A stretch of 22,267 nucleotides of DNA from OMOG01 sp041485845 (GTDB lineage Bacteria > Acidobacteriota > Terriglobia > Bryobacterales > Bryobacteraceae), in NCBI GenBank assembly GCA_041485845.1, contig JBGPKH010000064.1, positions 1 through 22,267 of the forward strand. The letters are read 5' to 3'. Shown here one piece after another: positions 15,244 to 22,267 of this stretch. Position 1 is the stretch's first letter; each line of letters opens with the position of its first letter. The notes below the pieces were generated by a model that was not told where the DNA came from, made no database searches, and saw only the letters and a program-made list of their open reading frames with translations. The position numbers were made by a program, and so were the translations under genes.

Positions 15244-17262
15244 GTGAGCTCCTTCCGCCGTATACTGAGCCCAGTGTTTCGATCGTTCTCTCTGGTGTGG
15301 ATCGCTGCCTTCGCTGCCTTTGCCGCAACCGACCGCGAGGCGGGTGAATGGGTGATCCGCAAAGGCGGGCGGGTGATGGTCAACGGCGGCCGCCAGCCGA
15401 TCGCGTTGCTGGCCGAGCTTCCGGCCGGGGCGATTCAAATCACCGGAGTGGATCTCACCGGAACGGTGCTGGAACCCAGGGAACTGGATCGTCTAGCCGG
15501 CCTGGAGCACGTGCGCGAGCTGTTCCTCCCGGGCTCGGCCTTCACGCCCGGCGCGGGCAGCAAGCTCGAAGGCAACGCGGAGCTCAAGGCGATCGGCGGG
15601 ATGAAGGATCTCCAACGGCTGCAGTTCTCGTTGCACTTCCTGCCTTATTTTAATGTCACAGACGCCGGGCTCGCCACCTTGAGCGGTTTGACCAATCTCA
15701 AAGAACTGCGCTGCGAGCAGTGCCGGGTCGACAAACGCGGGCTCGATCCATTCGTAAACCTGGAGTCGCTCGACATGAGCTACTCGGCGTTCGGGAACAA
15801 CGCCATGTCCAGCGTCGCGGGCATGCGCAATCTGCGGAGGCTTTACCTGCGCGACACCAGCGTCACGGATGATGGACTCAAGCACCTTGCGGGCCTGACG
15901 AAGCTCGAAGAGCTGGATCTCTACGGAGTGAAAGTGACCGACCGCGGCATCGCCTGGTTGAAAGACCTGAAGGAGCTGCGGAAGCTCATCCTGTTGGGCG
16001 CGCCCATCACGGACGAAAGCATTCCAGTGCTCGCCGGAATGACTCGCCTGCGCGAGCTCAATTTGTACCGCAGCCGGATCACCAACTCCGGAATTGCGCG
16101 GCTGGCCGCGCTGCGCGACCTGAGCATGGTGGACTTGCGATACAGCCGCGTAACCGCCACCGGCGCCGATCTTCTGCGCGCGTCGGTTCCCGGTTGCGAA
16201 ATTGAATTCGTGGGCGCGGCCCCGGCCGCCGCCGGCGCCAAGACCGCGCGGCCCAACGGAAGCGGCGACAAGGCGCTCGCTCAATGGATTTCCGCGCTGG
16301 GCGGCAAGGCGGTGCTGGCGGGTGGCAAGCTGCGGGAGGTTTCGCTGGCCACGGTGCGTGTTGGCGATGCGCAACTCGCCGCGCTTTCTGGGGCAGGCGC
16401 GGGAGCGGGCGCGATCGAAAAGTTGAATCTGGAAGCCACCGAGGCGGGCGATCTCGGACTCCAGCATCTGCGGGGATTGAAAAGCCTCCAGGAACTGAAT
16501 CTGGGCTACACCACGATCTCCGACGGCGGACTGGCGAACCTGGCGGCGCTCACCAATCTGCGCGTGCTGCGGTTGAGCGGGACCCAGGTGAACGGCTCCG
16601 GCCTGACGCACCTCTCCGGCCTGAAATCGCTGGCGGAGCTCGATCTGACCGGCTGCCCGATCGGCAACGAAGGCGCCAAAGAGATCGCGGGGATCGCCTC
16701 GCTGGAACGGATCTCGCTGAGCGGCTCGGATATCACGGATGCCGCGCTGCAGGAACTGGTCAGGCTGCCGGCATTGAAATCGCTCAACCTCAACAGCACC
16801 GATATCGGCGACGCCGGACTGCGCCACCTGGCCGCGATGGTAAACCTGCGGGAGCTGGGCCTCAACTACGGCCGATTCTCGGACAAAGGACTCGACGCGC
16901 TGAAGACCCTTGCCGGGCTCAAGCGGCTCGACGTGGTACGCACGCGCACGGCGGCGCTCGGCCTGGCGGCGATCTCGACGTTGCGCAACCTGGAAGAGCT
17001 GAGCCTGGACTACACCGCGGTGGACGCGAAGAGCTTCGCCCTTTTCCAGGGCATGCCGCAACTCCACGAGCTGCACCTGGATTCCGCCGACATCGGCGAC
17101 GAATCGATCGACGTGCTGGCCTCCATGCCGAATCTTCGGATGGTCAACCTGTACCACACGCTGGTCACGGAAGGCGGCGCCAGGCGGCTGAAGGAGAAGC
17201 TTCCCAAGTGCCAGGTGGTTTGGGATCGCGATTCGGCGCGGCCCAATCGCAGGAAAACATGA
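15244..17262 (+). CDS. Secreted leucine-rich-repeat protein with two LRR arrays
   Basis: A 672-residue product with a signal peptide (hydrophobic about residues 13-28, AAFAAFAA-T). It is made of two modules. Module 1 has an N-cap (EWVIRKGGRVMVNGG), about nine 24-residue LRRs of the form LxxLxxLxLxxTxITDxGL, and a C-cap VPGCEIEF near residue 320. Module 2 has an N-cap near residue 346 (AQWISALGGKAVLAGG), about eleven LRRs, and a C-cap LPKCQVVW. The LRR type is the one common in planctomycete and acidobacterial exported proteins and is a protein-binding scaffold; no enzymatic domain is present. The GTG at 15244 is the start upstream of the signal peptide. The stop overlaps the next gene in ATGATG, so both are co-translated. 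The true partner is unknown. Confidence 0.87.
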   Translation: MSSFRRILSPVFRSFSLVWIAAFAAFAATDREAGEWVIRKGGRVMVNGGRQPIALLAELPAGAIQITGVDLTGTVLEPRELDRLAGLEHVRELFLPGSAFTPGAGSKLEGNAELKAIGGMKDLQRLQFSLHFLPYFNVTDAGLATLSGLTNLKELRCEQCRVDKRGLDPFVNLESLDMSYSAFGNNAMSSVAGMRNLRRLYLRDTSVTDDGLKHLAGLTKLEELDLYGVKVTDRGIAWLKDLKELRKLILLGAPITDESIPVLAGMTRLRELNLYRSRITNSGIARLAALRDLSMVDLRYSRVTATGADLLRASVPGCEIEFVGAAPAAAGAKTARPNGSGDKALAQWISALGGKAVLAGGKLREVSLATVRVGDAQLAALSGAGAGAGAIEKLNLEATEAGDLGLQHLRGLKSLQELNLGYTTISDGGLANLAALTNLRVLRLSGTQVNGSGLTHLSGLKSLAELDLTGCPIGNEGAKEIAGIASLERISLSGSDITDAALQELVRLPALKSLNLNSTDIGDAGLRHLAAMVNLRELGLNYGRFSDKGLDALKTLAGLKRLDVVRTRTAALGLAAISTLRNLEELSLDYTAVDAKSFALFQGMPQLHELHLDSADIGDESIDVLASMPNLRMVNLYHTLVTEGGARRLKEKLPKCQVVWDRDSARPNRRKT

Positions 17263-18176
17263 TGCGGCGCGGGTTGGCGATTCTGGCGCTGGCGGCGGCT
17301 GCGCTGGCGGCGCCTGCGTGGGCGGCGGCTGCATCGGCAGTGGATGCCGGCTGGATCGAGCGCGCGGGCGGGGCGATCGCGCGCGACGGCGGCGGGCGGA
17401 TCGTCGCGGTGGATCTGCGGGCGAGTTGGGCCACCGATTCGGACATGCCCCTGCTGGCGCAGATGAAGGACCTCAAACGCCTCGACCTGTCGCTCACGCG
17501 CATCTCGGACCGCGGCCTGCGCGCGCTCAAGGCCGCCCCCGCGATCGAGGAGCTGAATCTCTATTTCGCCGAGCAGATCTCGGACGAAGGCGCGGCCATC
17601 GTCAAGGGCTGGAAGCAGCTCCGCGGCATCAACCTGCGGGGCACCAAGATCACCGATTCCACGCTGGAGTTTCTCTCCGGCGTGCCCACGCTGGAATGGC
17701 TGGACATCGGCTGGGCGCAGATCACCGATACGGGCCTCGGCCACCTGGCGCCGCTCAGCAGTCTGCGCCGGTTGACCATGGGCGGCAACAAGCTCACCGA
17801 CACTTCGCTCCAGTTCCTCCGCCAGATGCCGCAGATCGAGTATCTCGACGTGGGCGGAACGCAGCGCACGGACTCGGGCTTGTGGTCGCTGCTGCTGACC
17901 GATACCGGGGTGCAGGCCATCGCGACCGTAACGGAGCTGCGCGATCTGCGCCTCGCCGGCACGGCGATCACCGGCCGCGGATTGGAGCTGCTCAAGCCGC
18001 TGGCGAAGCTCGAGCGGCTGAACCTGCAAGGCTGCCGAAGGCTGCGCGACGATGCCGCTTCGGCGCTCGCGGAGTTCCGGCAGCTTCGGGTGTTGGACCT
18101 CAAGGACAGCGGGCTGAGCGAGCAAGGGGTCGCGCGCATTCGGGCGGCGCTGCCGGGTTGCGGGATTCTGTATTAG
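17259..18176 (+). CDS. Secreted leucine-rich-repeat protein, single array
   Basis: A 305-residue product with a signal peptide (MRRGLAILALAAAALAAPAW, Ala-rich to about residue 26). It repeats the module of the preceding gene once: an N-cap (AGWIERAGGAIARDGGGRI, then VAVDLRASWATDSDM), about nine LRRs (LKRLDLSLTRISDRGLRAL, LEWLDIGWAQITDTGLGHL) and a C-cap LPGCGILY at the very end. One unit near residues 195-225 is extended (GLWSLLLTDTGVQAIA), as if two repeats had partly merged. Two ATGs at 17259 and 17262 both overlap the upstream stop. The shared cap-LRR-cap plan points to origin by duplication from the neighbouring gene and to a joint role at the cell surface; no ligand can be inferred. Confidence 0.85.
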   Translation: MMRRGLAILALAAAALAAPAWAAAASAVDAGWIERAGGAIARDGGGRIVAVDLRASWATDSDMPLLAQMKDLKRLDLSLTRISDRGLRALKAAPAIEELNLYFAEQISDEGAAIVKGWKQLRGINLRGTKITDSTLEFLSGVPTLEWLDIGWAQITDTGLGHLAPLSSLRRLTMGGNKLTDTSLQFLRQMPQIEYLDVGGTQRTDSGLWSLLLTDTGVQAIATVTELRDLRLAGTAITGRGLELLKPLAKLERLNLQGCRRLRDDAASALAEFRQLRVLDLKDSGLSEQGVARIRAALPGCGILY

Positions 18177-18619
18177 ACGCTCGAGCACCGGCCGCAAGCG
18201 AGCATGCCCGGACCGGGCTAAAGTTGCCCCACCAGCCGGTTCTCTATAGGCTCCAGTTCGAAGACGAGCTGATTTTGGCGCTCAACCCGGTCTTGGGCGG
18301 AGCGAAGCTCGTATGTAAAGCCTGGCGGATTGACGGAGTGTGTTCCCTCGGAAACGCGTTCGGATATTGGAGGTGCTCGATCGGCTATCTCGTTTCTCCC
18401 GTCCGATAGCCTGCCGGTTTACCCGGGGTGGGCCTGGCGTTCTTCGCCCGCTTGCCCGCCTGTTCCACCTCGCTTGCCCGCCGGGCGCCTCCCCATCCAC
18501 GGCACGGGTAAATCCAAGAGAGCACTCGACTGGGCCACGACTCCGCCGCTCGGAACCGGCTTGGAACACTCAGCACTCGTCGCGAATCGATCCCGCTGGT
18601 AACGCTCATGGCGCCTCCG
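18177..18619. other. Gene-poor interval between convergent LRR and secreted-protein genes
   Basis: No intact gene is visible. GCCCGG-A-CCGGGC at about 18206-18218 is a short perfect palindrome. On the minus strand the segment 18218-18423 looks like an old gene tail, described separately. The rest (about 18424-18619) is GC-rich and open in several frames, with no start, ribosome site or motif I can support. Confidence 0.5.
18218..18423 (-). pseudogene. Possible C-terminal fragment of an unrecognised gene
   Basis: A minus-strand frame bounded by TAA upstream of 18423 and by the stop TAG at 18218-18220 encodes about 67 residues, including EGTHSVNPPGFTYELRSAQ, then DRVERQNQLVFELEPIENRL and VGQL. 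It has no ATG, GTG or TTG in a useful position, so if it was ever coding, only the tail is left. The well-behaved composition (a strand-turn-helix of mixed charge) is more protein-like than the other frames, but I recognise no family. Confidence 0.3.
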
Positions 18620-19387
18620 CTATGGCCGGAAATTCGGTTTGTTGACAATGCGGGCCTTTGACAGAGCGGTTTGCTCATCTTCGGCCTGCTGTTTTTGCCG
18701 GGCAGCATCGCGTTGTGGCGCTTCCTGTTCCTCGATGCGCCTGGCTTCCACCTCCGCGCGCTCGGCCATGCTCTCGTAGCGCTTGGCCGTGAGCAGCAGC
18801 GCGATGCGGCCCCGGTACGAAATGCGGACCAGGCGCAATAAGCTGCCGGCATCCTCCCATTGTGAAAGAACCGACGCTTTTTCCTCGATGCCCTCGGAGG
18901 TAATCGTAATGCTTGCGGCGGGATGAGCGGCAGATCCATAGGCCGCCGCAAGCGCATCGGTCAGGTCTTCGGGGGTTAGTCCCGCAGTTTTGACATCGTC
19001 ATAGGTGATCAGCACCCGGTACAAAGCGCCATCGTAGAAGCTGAAAACGCCGGCCCGCACGGGATCGGATTGTGAGGACGATTCAGAAAGGAATTGGGGA
19101 CGCCATTCTATTTCTTCCAGCAGTGCCGGCTTGCGGTGGAGCACCTTGGTCTGTGCCGGCGAGCTTTTCGCGAGGCGGGCAACTGACTGTCGATCCATGC
19201 CCAGGCGGAAGTCCCGATATTGCGAGAGATCCCCGGCGGATGCGACGGATAATCCGGCAACGAAGAAGATTCCGCAGCACAGCACGAAGGCGATACTCCC
19301 ATAAGACCGTCCCAACCGGGGATCGCTGTTCGGCCGGCCGGTAGTCAAGCTTGCTTCAGAAACAAGCGAACGATGTAGTTTCAACAT
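18620..19387 (-). CDS. Membrane-anchored or secreted protein with C-terminal coiled coil, function unknown
   Basis: A 255-residue product. A hydrophobic segment at about residues 31-50 (IAFVLCCGIFFVAGLSVASA) acts as a signal or anchor after a 30-residue basic lead. The core has GDLSQYRDFRLGMDRQSVA, FSFYDGALYRVLITYD and TPEDLTDALAAAYG, then a Lys/Glu/Arg-rich coiled coil (about residues 205-245) and the ending NKPNFRP. I recall proteins of this plan, including that ending, as conserved hypotheticals in Acidobacteriota. The ATG at 19387 is preferred because AGGAG lies 8 bases before it (19396-19400); a GTG at 19396 would put the ribosome site inside the start codon. It is the last gene of a three-gene minus-strand operon, 38 bases after the preceding one. 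Confidence 0.85.
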   Translation of the reverse strand: MLKLHRSLVSEASLTTGRPNSDPRLGRSYGSIAFVLCCGIFFVAGLSVASAGDLSQYRDFRLGMDRQSVARLAKSSPAQTKVLHRKPALLEEIEWRPQFLSESSSQSDPVRAGVFSFYDGALYRVLITYDDVKTAGLTPEDLTDALAAAYGSAAHPAASITITSEGIEEKASVLSQWEDAGSLLRLVRISYRGRIALLLTAKRYESMAERAEVEARRIEEQEAPQRDAARQKQQAEDEQTALSKARIVNKPNFRP

Positions 19388-19425
19388 GCCACACACTCCT
19401 ACTTATCTGGCTGGCTACTCGATCT

Positions 19426-19815
19426 TCAGCGGCTGCGAAACCGGCATCCATCCTGAATATGCCGTGCGTGCGCGGTGATGCTCGCGTAAGGTATTCCCAG
19501 AAAGAACTTGGTTGCGAGGTGAGTAATCTCCAGGCTATTGCAATTCTGCGATCGCACGTCTTTGATGACGCGGCCGACTGCCGCGCGCACTCTCTTTTCC
19601 TGGTCGAAACCGAAGGCGTGTTTCTTGACTACTCCCGCCATATAGAAGAAAGTCCAGCCCGCTTCGGCAAGCTGTGCCTCAAGGCCGCTGCGGTCGAGCT
19701 TGGGCACGGATCTCCAATCTTCCGAAAGCGCGTTTCGCCGTAGCGACATGGCGCCCGGCAGGGTCGTGCCGTTCTCCACCAGAATTGCGCCTTGTTCAAA
19801 CGCCGGAACCGCCAT
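19426..19815 (-). CDS. Conserved hypothetical protein, 129 residues
   Basis: No signal peptide or membrane segment. Visible segments are AFEQGAILVENGTTLPGAMS, then GLEAQLAEAGWTFFYMAGVV, AFGFDQEKRVRAAVGRVI, and FFLGIPYASITAHARHIQDG. The compact alpha/beta appearance and the strongly patterned WTFFYMAG and PYASITAH strands suggest a cytoplasmic ligand-binding or adaptor protein; I recall homologues in Acidobacteriota without an assigned function. The ATG at 19815 is preceded by a GGGGGG ribosome site. It lies 14 bases after the stop of the 55-codon gene and 38 bases before the membrane-anchored protein gene, so the three are probably one transcript. The short C-terminal RFRSR may be a local extension. 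Confidence 0.78.
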   Translation of the reverse strand: MAVPAFEQGAILVENGTTLPGAMSLRRNALSEDWRSVPKLDRSGLEAQLAEAGWTFFYMAGVVKKHAFGFDQEKRVRAAVGRVIKDVRSQNCNSLEITHLATKFFLGIPYASITAHARHIQDGCRFRSR

Positions 19816-19829
19816 TTGCTCGCCCCCCT

Positions 19830-19997
19830 TCAGTAATAGAAGTCTTCAGCCGACTCGCAGCCGGGGTTTTGGAGCGACGGATCGGCCTGTAGCGGTTGGG
19901 TTTTCAGGACTGTCCACTGGCTCACCCATGCCACAGCAGTCATCAGTGTGAACAGGAGTACACTTTCCATTGGTGAACAGATGCCGTTGGGAAACAT
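19830..19997 (-). CDS. Small single-pass membrane protein, 55 residues
   Basis: This frame is below usual gene-calling lengths. From the ATG at 19997 it encodes MFPNGICSPMESVLLFTLM, then TAVAWVSQWTVLKTQPLQAD and a short tail ending CESAEDFYY. Residues 10-25 form one hydrophobic segment; the tail is polar and acidic with two Cys in total. AAGGG lies about six bases before the ATG, and the stop at 19830-19832 is 14 bases before the next gene. A second in-frame ATG at 19970 gives 46 residues. The perfect -35 box upstream (20122-20127) places it first in the operon. No family is recognised. It may be a small membrane regulator or anchor for the two following proteins. Confidence 0.6.
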   Translation of the reverse strand: MFPNGICSPMESVLLFTLMTAVAWVSQWTVLKTQPLQADPSLQNPGCESAEDFYY

Positions 19998-20098
19998 TGT
20001 TACCCTTCCCGAATTGGCTAGGCTAAGAGGGAGAGCTCAGGTGAGCCGACTTAGTTCGGATCAACTGCAGATTGGGCGGGAGTGCTCAGTCAATCACT

Positions 20099-20127
20099 AC
20101 GGTAGGCTAATTCGATCGGCTTGTCAA
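20099..20127 (-). promoter_or_regulatory. Sigma-70-type promoter for the minus-strand three-gene operon
   Basis: On the minus strand TTGACA (20127-20122, all six consensus bases) is followed after exactly 17 bases by TACCGT (20104-20099), which keeps the key T, A and final T of a -10 box. Transcription would start near 20092, leaving about 95 bases of leader before the 55-codon gene at 19997. No other -35 of this quality was seen in the surrounding intergenic DNA. Confidence 0.6.
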
Positions 20128-20239
20128 GCGGAATGCACCGTAGCTCACCACCGTAGCTTCGCAAGTCGCTCATTCAGGATGGGTTCGGCTGCCAGCGCAA
20201 GATTCTATGTCCCCCATGTCCCGAATACTCATGGCGGCC

Positions 20240-20503
20240 TCAAAGCCACCGGATATTGCAGAGACGGTCGAGTCGCCGGATGGCTGCGCTGAATGTCCCG
20301 TGGAAACTGGCCGAGGGCCATTGGGCTTCGGAATCCGAATGCACCACGACCGAAACCCTCTGCGCAACGAATACGAATTCCACCTTGGTCTCCCTATTGA
20401 GAGCCGGATCGCTATGCCAGGATCTCTCGAACTCGGTCTTATCGATTGGACTGCTGAGTTCTGCCACGAATCTCTGCATCAAGGCCGCCTTGGTATCGGG
20501 CAT
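20240..20503 (-). CDS. Hypothetical protein, 87 residues
   Basis: An ATG-to-TGA frame with sense-like codons. Visible segments are TKAALMQRFVAELSSPIDKT, then ETKVEFVFVAQRVSVVVHSD, and FHGTFSAAIRRLDRLCNIRW. The predicted order is helix, polar loop, two beta-strands and an amphipathic helix; there is no signal peptide or membrane segment. A TATACA sequence lies just before the ATG and could be a -10 box, but no good ribosome site is present, so the start may be leaderless or wrong. It lies upstream of the small operon but beyond that operon's own promoter. No homologue comes to mind; it could also be a shortened relic. Confidence 0.45.
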   Translation of the reverse strand: MPDTKAALMQRFVAELSSPIDKTEFERSWHSDPALNRETKVEFVFVAQRVSVVVHSDSEAQWPSASFHGTFSAAIRRLDRLCNIRWL

Positions 20504-20938
20504 CCTGTATAAACGAAGGACTCACCCAACCTGCTCTTTCCAAACAATAGCAGACTTTCGAAGGGCGAACTGTTATATTTCGGCCGGACCCAGGCATATC
20601 TCACCGCGGCGGGGTCCGGCTTGGGGCTGGCGCCGGCCAGGTCGGGAAGTGGCCTCCATGGCCGGCGCTGCTTGTTTCGGGGGTCGTTGAGGCGATTCCG
20701 AATTTGCTCGGGGAGGTAGGACGCGGAAGAGGGTTCCTCCGTAAACCGCTTTCGCCTGCGCCGGGCTGCGAAAATCGCAGAACCCGGCAAAGCATCGGGC
20801 GCCGGCCCTGCGTAATGGTCTGGCAGCTCCGGCGCGACGCCGGGAGATGCGTTTCCGTGTAGGGTTCGTCTTGAAATTGCATGGAAATTGCCGGCGGCCC
20901 TAAGGAAAATCGAAATTGCGCCGATATATTCCTTAGTT
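20504..20938. other. Hairpin-rich gene-free stretch before the FecR-like gene
   Basis: No convincing gene is present: all three minus-strand frames stay open over much of it, which in this GC-rich DNA is uninformative. Four inverted repeats lie in a row: GCCGGACCC/GGGTCCGGC (20583-20591 and 20612-20620), GCGCCGGCCA/TGGCCGGCGC (20630-20639 and 20659-20668), GCCGGGCTGCGA pairing across AAA with TCGCAG-AA-CCCGGC (20760-20788), and CTCCGGCG/CGCCGGGAG with one bulge (20827-20846). The run could be a structured RNA or leader, or a fossil repeat cluster. AT content rises sharply after about 20870, marking the promoter region of the next gene. Confidence 0.45.
20925..20930 (+). promoter_or_regulatory. 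-10 box of the FecR-like gene, possibly leaderless
   Basis: TATATT at 20925-20930 would place the transcription start near 20937, one or two bases before the ATG at 20939. There is no Shine-Dalgarno sequence before that ATG, which fits a leaderless or nearly leaderless mRNA. No good -35 box is present at the normal spacing. Confidence 0.4.
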
Positions 20939-21919
20939 ATGACTACAAAGCCAAGTACGTTGCAATTGCTCGGACGAGCGAAATTGATTTTGCTGGCCAT
21001 CGGTGCGATCGGCTGGCTACCTGCCGCGGATACAGCCATTGGGATGGCGGTGGCAAATGGGAGTTTTCAGGTAGATCACTCGCGGGTATGGGGTAATACC
21101 ACCCTGTTCGATGGGAGTATTATCGAGACCGCAAAGGCTCCCTCACAGCTTCAACTGAATGGCGGCGTGCAGGTGCGGCTGTCATCTGACACTCGCGTCC
21201 AGGTCTACCAGCGCAAACTGGTACTGGAAGCCGGATATGGCCAACTGGAATCGGCCGCGGATTACGAAGTAGAAGCGCGCTCCCTGCGCATCACTGCGGC
21301 AACTCCACATAGCGTGGCACGGATCAGGCTGGAGGGCGCCCGAAAGGTGACGGTTGCGGCGGTGCGGGGGACGGTCCGGGTAAGGAACGCAACTGGCCTG
21401 CTGGTGGCCAATGTCGAAGCCGGCAAGAGCCTGGATTTTGAGCCACAGGCTGCGGGTGCTGCGGCGCCGACGAGAATATCCGGGTGTCTCCTGGCGAAAT
21501 CTGGAAAGATCATTGTGGTAGAGCAAACGACCAATGTGGTCATCGAGCTTCAGGGACCCGGCCTGGATAAGCAGGTCGGCAACCACGTCGAGATCACGGG
21601 GGTTGCCGCAGACACGCCGGCCTCAATTCCCGCCGCATCCCAATTGATGCGAGTGGCAGGGCTGAAGCAAGTGAGCAAGGGTGGCTGCTCCGAGGTCGCC
21701 AGGAAAGTAGGCGCGACTGCGGCAGCCGGGGCCGCCGCCGGAGCCGGTTCGGCCGCAGGCGCCGCGGGTGCCGCCGCAGGCGCGGGTACGGCTGCCGGAA
21801 TCGGCGCCGGCACTATTGCGGTGATCGGCGGCGTCGCCGCAGCCGCTACAGTCGGCGGTCTGGCCGCGGTAGGCAGCCTGCCGGGCCAATCCGATACTCC
21901 GGCATCCGCGAGCCGTTAG
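20939..21919 (+). CDS. Secreted FecR-domain protein with OB-like domain and Ala/Gly-rich C-terminal segment
   Basis: A 326-residue product. Residues 12-31 form the signal sequence (AKLILLAIGAIGW). Residues about 35-175 look like a FecR domain: GNTTLFDGSIIETAKAPSQL, VQVRLSSDTRVQVYQRKLVL and AAVRGTVRVRN. Residues about 181-250 form an OB-like beta unit with two Cys (ISGCLL and GGCSEV) that could pair. Residues about 257-320 are an Ala/Gly-rich hydrophobic segment with glycine-zipper spacing, followed by a short polar end. I recall this three-part plan in Acidobacteriota; here there is no adjacent FecI-type sigma factor or TonB receptor, so iron signalling is not implied. The ATG at 20939 is preferred over an earlier in-frame start at 20888, because the latter precedes the likely promoter. 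Confidence 0.82.
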   Translation: MTTKPSTLQLLGRAKLILLAIGAIGWLPAADTAIGMAVANGSFQVDHSRVWGNTTLFDGSIIETAKAPSQLQLNGGVQVRLSSDTRVQVYQRKLVLEAGYGQLESAADYEVEARSLRITAATPHSVARIRLEGARKVTVAAVRGTVRVRNATGLLVANVEAGKSLDFEPQAAGAAAPTRISGCLLAKSGKIIVVEQTTNVVIELQGPGLDKQVGNHVEITGVAADTPASIPAASQLMRVAGLKQVSKGGCSEVARKVGATAAAGAAAGAGSAAGAAGAAAGAGTAAGIGAGTIAVIGGVAAAATVGGLAAVGSLPGQSDTPASASR

Positions 21920-21952
21920 TTTCCTGCACCAGCACTGTGGTCCTTTTTCGAC

Positions 21953-21977
21953 GGGCTCCAGGAGCATCCTGGAGCCC
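21953..21977 (+). terminator. Rho-independent-like terminator after the FecR-like gene
   Basis: GGGCTCCAGGA and TCCTGGAGCCC form a perfect 11-bp stem with a GCA loop, 33 bases after the stop codon. The T tract is weak (CTTCCTG), so it may terminate imperfectly, but the stem is the strongest in the window and is well placed. Confidence 0.6.
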
Positions 21978-22267
21978 CTTCCTGCAAGTCTGTTCCATCT
22001 CCAATTCGCGACGCCAGAGTCGCACGTAAACCCGCAGGTCTCACCCGCCAGGCCCCAGGAGGGCTATCGGCGCGACAAGCACGCGTGCTTCCCGCCGGCA
22101 CTTGCCCGGGTCGGCGACGCGGGTCAAAGGGCGGCCTCCCCGGATCAGGCCGTGCTCCCAACCTGTCGCGGCCCTACCCCAAGGTTACCCCTCGACTACA
22201 CTCCTCTCTGCTCCCCCTGCGCTCGAACCACGATAACGACACCAAAGCCACAAGCCCCCACCGGCCC
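21978..22267. other. Window end without a recognisable gene
   Basis: Read on both strands; no start with a ribosome site, motif or repeat that I can support. A weak GCGAC/GTCGC hairpin lies near 22009-22024. The last 70 bases are C-rich and may be the upstream region of a gene beyond the window. Confidence 0.4.

Noticed and set aside
15493..17334. A 613-codon minus-strand frame opposite the first LRR gene
   Set aside because: Its repeats mirror the LRR codons on the other strand; the LRR frame has a signal peptide and coherent caps.
15244..18176. DNA-level tandem repeat or CRISPR-like array in the LRR region
   Set aside because: The periodicity is at the protein level (24-residue LRRs). The DNA copies differ too much, and no identical repeat/spacer pattern exists anywhere in the window.
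19948..20292. A 114-codon plus-strand frame antisense to the small-operon promoter
   Set aside because: No ribosome site or motif, and the minus strand carries the promoter and the 55-codon gene in the same place.
20479..21039. A 186-codon minus-strand frame across the FecR-like gene start
   Set aside because: It overlaps the signal-peptide region and promoter of a supported gene. All three frames are open there, so openness carries no weight.
1..22267. tRNA, rRNA, integrase and phage signatures
   Set aside because: Looked for T-loop-like GTTCGA contexts with paired arms, rRNA landmarks and recombinase motifs; none held up.

Overview
The window reads as chromosomal DNA of an Acidobacteriota bacterium, most like the Solibacterales/Bryobacterales group. 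This rests on recalled family resemblance, not a search. The pointers are high GC, an archaeal/fungal-type asd, an ECF sigma plus WD40 Ser/Thr kinase remnant pair, secreted leucine-rich-repeat proteins, FecR-like and other secreted proteins of a kind I associate with this phylum, and a GACAGGCC-type palindromic element.

Layout. (1) 1-5270, plus strand: a tight lysine/meso-diaminopimelate operon, asd (5' end cut by the window), lysC, dapB, dapA and dapD, followed by a single-domain response regulator. Neighbours overlap by 1-11 bases, except that dapB and dapA are separated by a double palindrome that also encodes the end of DapB. (2) 5278-9286: a gene graveyard. It holds a 5'-truncated subtilase with an I9-propeptide-like gene behind it (minus strand), the tail of an unknown plus-strand gene, two intact secreted-protein genes (minus strand), and then remnants of an ECF sigma factor, a WD40 Ser/Thr kinase and a TRAP permease, the last two fused in frame. 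(3) 9394-12346, plus strand: the housekeeping operon rsfS, rlmH, accD, folC. (4) 12349-12754: a broken AAA ATPase. (5) 12800-14854: an intact secreted M13 metallopeptidase. (6) 14855-15243: a decayed GxxExxY gene on the minus strand. (7) 15244-18176: two overlapping secreted LRR genes built from three copies of one cap-LRR-cap module. (8) 18218-20503, minus strand: a gene-tail fragment, a three-gene operon whose first gene is only 55 codons with a TTGACA promoter upstream, and an 87-codon gene. (9) 20504-22267: a hairpin-rich gene-free stretch, a FecR-like secreted protein gene on the plus strand with a probable terminator, and an apparently empty end.

How they work together. The first operon supplies aspartate semialdehyde, lysine and the peptidoglycan precursor meso-DAP through the succinylase branch. 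The second couples ribosome maturation and silencing (rsfS, rlmH) with fatty-acid (accD) and folate (folC) synthesis. Much of the remaining intact content is predicted to be secreted or envelope-associated. No tRNA, rRNA, CRISPR array, transposase or phage gene was seen. The most unusual material is the trans-encoded I9-like gene behind a subtilase, the palindrome co-opted as dapB coding sequence, the chimeric pseudogenes, the hidden small gene and the hairpin cluster before the FecR-like gene.
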